DNA from: Curtobacterium sp. MCPF17_002
GTDB taxonomy: Bacteria; Actinomycetota; Actinomycetes; Actinomycetales; Microbacteriaceae
NCBI RefSeq assembly: GCF_003234115.2
Contig: NZ_CP126251.1
Location: 1,860,001 to 1,924,000, forward strand
Direction of reading: 5' to 3'
DNA: 64,000 bases
The notes below the pieces were generated by a model. The model searched no databases. It saw nothing but the letters and a program-made list of their open reading frames with translations, and had not been told where the DNA came from. Positions 59,638-64,000 of the stretch are shown here, piece by piece. Position 1 is the stretch's first letter. Each line of letters starts with the position of its first letter. The position numbers and the translations under genes were made by a program.

Positions 59638-60276
59638 GTGAACGGGCCAGGCTCCCTTTTCGCCACCGTCTTCGGAAGCCACACCGTCACCGACGAATCC
59701 TTCGGCGACCGAACTGACCTCGAACTCTTCGAACAGGAAGAGATGACGCTCGCGCAGGCAGCGCCGGATCGCCTCGCGGAGTTCCGCACAGCACGGTCCT
59801 GCGCCCGGGAAGCCCTCCGGATACTCGGCGAACCCAAGACCAGCATCCCCGTCGGCGCAGACCGCGCACCCGTCTGGCCGGCAGGAATCGTCGGAAGCAT
59901 CACCCACTGCGTCGGGTACCGGGCCGCGGTAGTCGCAAAGGGCGAACACGTGCTCGCCGTCGGCGTGGACGCTGAACCCGACGCACCCCTCCCACCCGGC
60001 ATCGCAGAAGCAACCTTCACTGCAGGGGAGACCGCAGCAACCCGTGGACTGCCGGCCGGCGCCAACTGGGATCGACTGCTCTTCAGCGCTAAAGAAGCCA
60101 TCTTCAAGCTGCAGACCCAGCTCGGACCAACACCCCGCATCGAGATCACCGAGGTAGATGCAGACGGCACAATACAGACCACACCGGGTCCAGCAGGAGT
60201 GCGCATCGACGCCAGATGGGCCACCGGACGGGGCCTCATCGTTACCGCAGCGACCGCCCACCGTGTGACGCGGTAA
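59638..60276 (+). CDS. 4'-phosphopantetheinyl transferase (Sfp/EntD type)
   Basis: 212 residues. The Mg-binding motif GVDAEPD (near residue 110) and LLFSAKEAIFK (near 145) are the signatures of carrier-protein-activating transferases, with GSITHC and the Arg-rich helix before them typical of the EntD branch. The enzyme would load CoA-derived phosphopantetheine onto Ser953 of the NRPS. GTG start; AGGAG lies a rather long 12 bases upstream. A dedicated activator inside the operon means it can function without help from the host genome. Confidence 0.85.
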   Translation: MNGPGSLFATVFGSHTVTDESFGDRTDLELFEQEEMTLAQAAPDRLAEFRTARSCAREALRILGEPKTSIPVGADRAPVWPAGIVGSITHCVGYRAAVVAKGEHVLAVGVDAEPDAPLPPGIAEATFTAGETAATRGLPAGANWDRLLFSAKEAIFKLQTQLGPTPRIEITEVDADGTIQTTPGPAGVRIDARWATGRGLIVTAATAHRVTR

Positions 60277-60317
60277 CCGGCCCCCATCGACAGGTTCCTC
60301 CCGCGCATAGACCCACC

Positions 60318-60708
60318 ATGCCCGGCACTCTCATCCTCGCTGCGACCGACGGGTCGTTGAACGCGACGACTGGTGTCGCCGGGTTCGCGTGAGCGACACC
60401 ACCGCTCGTGGCGAACCGCATGTGCGTGGCCGCCGTCGGAGAACATCACGGTCCCGGAGTCGGAGACACTCGCCACCGTCGTCGAAGCAGCACCGGCTGA
60501 CGTGCCCTTTCACATCGTCACCGACTCGCAGGCGTCGCTCGAACGACTGCGGATGGCGGCCGTAGGTGTCCGGCGCCGTAACACTCGACCGGCACGACCC
60601 GCGGACCGGGGGTCGCGGCCGCCCGCGCCCGCACCGCGGAGACCGTCATTCACTGGGTTCGCGGACACACGCAGACCGCCGGTGACGCCGTCCTCCACCG
60701 CCAGGTAG
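60318..60708 (+). pseudogene. Decayed RNase H-like gene
   Basis: Three frames together show an RNase H outline. From the ATG at 60318 comes LILAATDGSLNATTGVAGFA, with the first catalytic Asp, then a stop. A second frame gives NITVPESETLATVVEAA (Glu) and FHIVTDSQASLERL (second Asp). A third gives ARTAETVIHWVRGHTQTAGD (the His/Asp end). At least two frameshifts and one stop separate them, so the gene is inactive. The motif CCGCGCATAG lies just before the ATG. It marks the edge of the accessory element beyond the biosynthetic operon. Confidence 0.6.
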
Positions 60709-61060
60709 ACGGCGGCGCCCGACGGGCAGCGCGCCGCAGCGTGGGCGCGTCGCCGACGGGCCGAAGCGGACCGTCCGTCTCGACGGGGATGGTGCCCCGC
60801 CGGACGCGCGCCCACAGAAGCGGAACCTGCGAGGGGAAGCCGAAGGCGAAGGGACGAGGCAGCGTCTGGGCAGTGAACGCCGGCCTCCCCAGCCTCGGTC
60901 GACGCCGCTGACTGTCGGCGCTCAAGCGCTGTGAGCAGATGGTGACACCGGCATCTCCCTCTGCGGCAAGTAGGCGGCCAGCGTCGGGGCCCGGCGACGG
61001 TGACGCTCGCCCGCGCATAGAGGTTGCGTCAGGCAACGCGTCTGGCACGATGAACACCAC

Positions 61061-61134
61061 CGGCGTGTAGCTCAGCAGCAGAGCACCGGACTTGGATCCA
61101 GAGGGCGCAGGGGCAGCACCTGCCGCGTCGGCCA
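61061..61134 (+). tRNA. Degenerate tRNA-Pro-like sequence with encoded CCA
   Basis: The acceptor CGGCGTG pairs with CGCGTCG (two G-U pairs), followed by G and an encoded CCA. The D-arm is canonical (GCTC...GAGC) and a five-base T-stem (GCAGG/CCTGC) is intact. The anticodon arm CCGGA-CTTGGAT-CC suggests TGG (Pro) but has lost a base and a pair, and the T-loop is GGCAGCA instead of TTCRANT. Encoded CCA is unlike the four intact tRNA genes here and fits a phage or mobile-element origin. Probably not functional. Confidence 0.4.
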
Positions 61135-61158
61135 AGCATCACCGAAGGGGGAACGGCG

Positions 61159-63228
61159 TTGTCGGCACCGAGCTACCTGTGGGGGCAGCTGTCCCGTGCG
61201 TTCACTGCCGGGTCCGACCGTCGCATCGCGAAGGTGCTGCAGGCGATCGCCGCAATCGACGGCGGCGGCGTCACCGTCGGGGAACCTGTCCCGACGAAGG
61301 GCATGCCGGCATGGGTGACCCCGGAGGTTGTCCATGGCGGGTTCGCCACCGGCATGGCGGCAGCATCCGGACCGCTCGACGACGATGAAGTTGCTCTCGC
61401 TGCGGAGCGGAACGTCATCCCGACCCGTGCACGCCTGTTCGCTTGGGCGCTCTCCGACGCCGGGCTCACGTGGCTCGGGAAGCTCCTCGACTCGAAGGCG
61501 TACCGGCTAGACCTCCCGGAACACGGGGTGCTTCTCACCGTCGCGTACCTCCTCCGCACCGACCGCAGTGACGCCGCCGCCACGCTCATCGACGAGGTGT
61601 GGCCGTGGGCGGACCGTCTCCGGTACCTGCCAGTCCCGCTTGATGAGCCGGAGCCCGCCGGCGTGCATGTCACCACGATGCGTGACGCCCTCCGCCGCCT
61701 TGAGGAGAAGAAGCTCTCCCCGCAGGTGGAAGCGCAGCGGAAGTCGAACACCATCTGGGCCCCGTTCACTGACACGCTCGTCGAACTGTGGTGGGAGACC
61801 CGCGACGACGCCGGCACCATCGGCCGCGTGTTCACCGACGACTGGTTCCCCCGTGCACGCGCCCTCGTCGACGTGTACCCGGTGCTCGCCGAAGAGCACA
61901 CGCTGACGAAGAAGCATGCCCGGCCCGGCTCCACCATCCAGATTCTTCTCGATGCGACCCGGAACACCATCGTCGGGAACCGGAACCACGTCAGCCGGGC
62001 ACGGGAAGTCGTCAACGACGTCGTCGCGAAACGCGGCGCCCCCGACTCGGAACGCCTCCGGATCCTCCGCCGCGCCCAGCAGGAAGACGCCGCCCGTCCG
62101 TCACACGCAGCCCTCGCTAAGGACACCGCCGACGCGTTGAAACCGTACGCAGACACGTACACGGACAACCCGGAACGGCTGCTCACCGGCCTGCCGGGGG
62201 AGCACCTCGAGTACGTCCGCCGCGTGGTCGAGCAGGCCACGCACGCGCCCCTCCCGGTACTGCTGCGCCGTGGCTACGTCACCTCCGCGGAAGGGCTCGC
62301 GGACCTCGCCCCACAACTCGCAGCCGACACAATCGCCGACCGGTTCGACGATGACACCGCAGGTGCTCTCGCCGGCCGGGTGTTCCAAGCGTTCCGGAAC
62401 CGACGCTCCGTGCTGCTCTTGAACTACCAGAAGCAGGTGGACGTGTCCGCGCTGCCGTGGTTCACCGCGTTGGAAGGGTGCGGAACTCGAACCGGCCGTG
62501 CCCCGTCCGCCGAGCAAGCTGCGCACCTCACCGAACTGGCGCTGCAGCACTTCCCAGGCACCGTCCTGCCGAACTCGTTCCTCCGCGTCCTCGCCGAGCT
62601 GTACAAGCAGGCGGACCTGCCCATCCCCGTCACCTACGAACTCGCCGCCGACATCTTCATGGGCGGGTTCTCCGCCGCATTCGTCGAAGCCGGACGCATC
62701 GCCGGCGAGTACGTCGAAACAGGTCTCTACGGCCGGTACTACAGCCTCGGTGAAACACCGAAGACGCAGGACCAGTTCAACGACGAAGCGCACCGTCGCG
62801 CTGGTGTCACCGCGTTCACCCGGTGGGGATCCGTCGCGGTCGCTGGCAGCATCATCGAACAAGGCCAGGTGCTCACCACCCACAACCTCGCCGCGGTCGT
62901 CCACGCCGGCTCCACCATCGACTGGGAAGCAGCAGCCATCGCCGCTTGGCGTCGCACCGTGCTCCCCGAGCTATACGCCGCGCAGCAGCCCCGCAGCCTC
63001 CGCCACCGGAAGAACGCCGCATACGCATGGCGGCAGATCCTCTTCTACCTCACCATCGCCGGCCCCGACGCCGTTCCCGGATTCCTCATCGACGCCCACC
63101 GCGCAGCGGACGGACACCGCGCCGGCCAGGAAGGGCAAGAACTGCTGGGCGGACTCGAACACGCCCACGACGGGCGCACCGTGGCGAAGCCGTTCTACGG
63201 GTGGGTGACCAGCCGAGGCGACGAGTAG
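61159..63228 (+). CDS. Large hypothetical protein, family not recognised
   Basis: 689 residues from TTG, eight bases after AAGGGGG. Largely helical and soluble, with no membrane segment or signal peptide. The N-terminal third contains hydrophobic helical repeats (LFAWALSDAGLTWLGKLL, LTVAYLLRTDRSDAAATLI). The middle is charged. The C-terminal third has YYSLGETPKTQDQFNDEAH, VLTTHNLAAVVHAG and KNAAYAWRQILFYLTIAGPD. The frame is intact while its neighbours are broken, and the next genes belong to a decayed element, so it may be that element's main surviving gene. No function is claimed. Confidence 0.6.
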   Translation: MSAPSYLWGQLSRAFTAGSDRRIAKVLQAIAAIDGGGVTVGEPVPTKGMPAWVTPEVVHGGFATGMAAASGPLDDDEVALAAERNVIPTRARLFAWALSDAGLTWLGKLLDSKAYRLDLPEHGVLLTVAYLLRTDRSDAAATLIDEVWPWADRLRYLPVPLDEPEPAGVHVTTMRDALRRLEEKKLSPQVEAQRKSNTIWAPFTDTLVELWWETRDDAGTIGRVFTDDWFPRARALVDVYPVLAEEHTLTKKHARPGSTIQILLDATRNTIVGNRNHVSRAREVVNDVVAKRGAPDSERLRILRRAQQEDAARPSHAALAKDTADALKPYADTYTDNPERLLTGLPGEHLEYVRRVVEQATHAPLPVLLRRGYVTSAEGLADLAPQLAADTIADRFDDDTAGALAGRVFQAFRNRRSVLLLNYQKQVDVSALPWFTALEGCGTRTGRAPSAEQAAHLTELALQHFPGTVLPNSFLRVLAELYKQADLPIPVTYELAADIFMGGFSAAFVEAGRIAGEYVETGLYGRYYSLGETPKTQDQFNDEAHRRAGVTAFTRWGSVAVAGSIIEQGQVLTTHNLAAVVHAGSTIDWEAAAIAAWRRTVLPELYAAQQPRSLRHRKNAAYAWRQILFYLTIAGPDAVPGFLIDAHRAADGHRAGQEGQELLGGLEHAHDGRTVAKPFYGWVTSRGDE

Positions 63229-63251
63229 CGGCCCGGCTCAGCGCTGAAGCG

Positions 63252-63539
63252 CTACCACTCGGGAGTGTTCCCGAGGTACTCGCCCGGGCCGACGTTGACG
63301 AAAGCTTGCTCCATGTCGTTCCAGTAGGCTTCCGCTTCTGCCCGGTCAGTGTCCGGTAAGCCGGACTTGTAGTCGGCCACGGGGAGGTGCTGGTACTGCC
63401 CGCCGCTCGGGGTGATCAAATCGGCTTCACCGCGGGATGCGAAGCGGGTGTAGGCAGTGCCGTCGGTGGTGACGACGCGGGCGCTGAGTCCTGACGTCGT
63501 TGTTCTTGGGGTAGTGCTTCTGCATCGTCCTGTTTCCAT
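63252..63539 (-). CDS. Small hypothetical protein, possibly with a shifted start
   Basis: 95 residues from ATG. The C-terminal 70 look coding: ARVVTTDGTAYTRFASRGEADLI, then AEAEAYWNDMEQAFVNV. The first 20 residues (RCRSTTPRTTTS) do not. The ATG at 63525 in another frame has AGGACG before it and opens MQKHYPKNNDV, a more natural beginning, so a frameshift near codon 10 is likely. Function unknown. Confidence 0.4.
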   Translation of the reverse strand: METGRCRSTTPRTTTSGLSARVVTTDGTAYTRFASRGEADLITPSGGQYQHLPVADYKSGLPDTDRAEAEAYWNDMEQAFVNVGPGEYLGNTPEW

Positions 63540-63548
63540 TGTCGGAAG

Positions 63549-63820
63549 GCTTATGCGGACCGATACCCGTTTGTGGGCCAGTACGTGGAGGTGAAGTCGG
63601 ATCGTCGGTTCACTTCGACGGGAAACATCGCCCTGGAGAAAGCGGATGACCACGGCACCTTCGCGCATTGCACTGGGGTGAGGAAGTCGGTGACGATGGA
63701 CAGAATGCGGTGTTCGTCCACGCGTTGGGCGAGATGTGGAAGTTCGCCGTCTACAACCCGTCGGACATGCTCAAGCAGCTTGACCGGCTGCGGGAGTTCA
63801 AGCCACGGGTGGTGCGGTGA
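63549..63820 (+). pseudogene. Frameshifted nuclease-like fragment
   Basis: The first frame lacks a start and reads AYADRYPFVGQYVEVKSDRR, then TSTGNIALEKADDHGTFAHC. A second frame continues DDGQNAVFVHALGEMWKFAV and ends at the TGA at 63820. The E-V-K with a following TGN...E resembles small PD-(D/E)XK-type phage proteins, but this is only a pattern-level resemblance. A one-base indel near 63690 separates the halves. Confidence 0.4.
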
Positions 63821-63975
63821 CGAATCAGGGGTACCAGACATCGTCGGTGCTGCTTTGGGATCCGGAACGTATCCCGTCGGCGCCGTTCGTCATCACTGGC
63901 GACGAGCATCTCCCGGACGTGGTCCGGGGGGGTGTGAAGAACGCCCCGCATGCTTCGTGGGCGGCACCTCCGTGA
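63817..63975 (+). CDS. Short reading frame coupled to the nuclease-like fragment
   Basis: 52 residues from a GTG that overlaps the preceding stop (GTGA). The start MTNQGYQTSSVLLWDPERIP and the segment FVITGDEHLPDVV look coding. A run of seven G bases inside could have shifted the frame, so the protein may originally have been longer. Function unknown. Confidence 0.35.
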   Translation: MTNQGYQTSSVLLWDPERIPSAPFVITGDEHLPDVVRGGVKNAPHASWAAPP

Positions 63976-64000
63976 GTCGTTGCTCGCCGCGACGCTGTGG

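Overview
The window is high-GC DNA with GTG/TTG starts, many ATGA-type stop/start overlaps and an actinobacterial gene repertoire. A flagellar secretion cluster and CsrA in such a background point to a motile member of the Microbacteriaceae, most likely Curtobacterium or a close relative. That placement is inferred from gene content, not from a database search.

Positions 1-11.7 kb hold mostly housekeeping or poorly characterised single genes: lipoproteins, an alpha/beta hydrolase, a GNAT/FemAB-like transferase, a P-loop kinase-like protein, a class II glutamine amidotransferase, an SDR, a DUF1254/DUF1214 protein, a CPA1-type cation/proton antiporter and a DUF427 protein. Positions 11.9-20.7 kb form one tightly coupled plus-strand operon: three flavin-dependent luciferase-family monooxygenases followed by a complete Dpp/Opp-type ABC importer. 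Positions 20.8-25.5 kb are on the minus strand: an HTH-MurA-like fusion, then DUF4397 protein, class F sortase, ECF sigma factor and RskA-like anti-sigma factor. The anti-sigma gene is broken by a frameshift between its zinc-binding domain and its membrane segment.

Positions 25.8-36.6 kb are a flagellar operon: FlbD/SwrD-like, MotA, MotB, FliM, FliN, FliO, FliP, FliQ, FliR, FlhB, FlhA, an FlhF-like protein without a P-loop, and CsrA. Two sigma-28-like promoters lie before flbD and fliM. Positions 36.7-41.0 kb carry an acyl-CoA oxidase, a POT peptide transporter, a 35-residue membrane peptide and a small hypothetical protein. A 600-bp palindromic repeat array (41.0-41.6 kb) then abuts the 3' end of a jetABC operon (Wadjet/MksBEF-type SMC system, 41.7-47.4 kb) that has no jetD beside it.

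Four tRNA genes (Val-CAC on minus; Gly-GCC, Cys-GCA and Val-GAC on plus) at 47.6-48.3 kb mark the edge of an accessory region that runs to the end of the window. It contains small membrane proteins, frameshifted genes, an RNase H relic, a decayed CCA-bearing tRNA-Pro-like sequence and unrecognised proteins. It also holds the most notable locus, at 51.7-60.3 kb: a MarR regulator divergent from a seven-gene operon encoding a pseudouridine-5'-phosphate glycosidase homologue, HAD phosphatase, uracil phosphoribosyltransferase, EamA exporter, an indigoidine-synthetase-type NRPS (A-Ox-T-TE), a tautomerase and a 4'-phosphopantetheinyl transferase. The first five match the published gene set for the C-nucleoside minimycin and the blue pigment indigoidine, as I recall it. 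The tautomerase and the dedicated carrier-protein activator appear to be additions. A consensus promoter overlapped by repeated GTTnAAC sites suggests that MarR controls the operon.

A hairpin family built on CTGGAGGCGC arms recurs across the window, as terminator-like palindromes between genes and as single arms inside genes.
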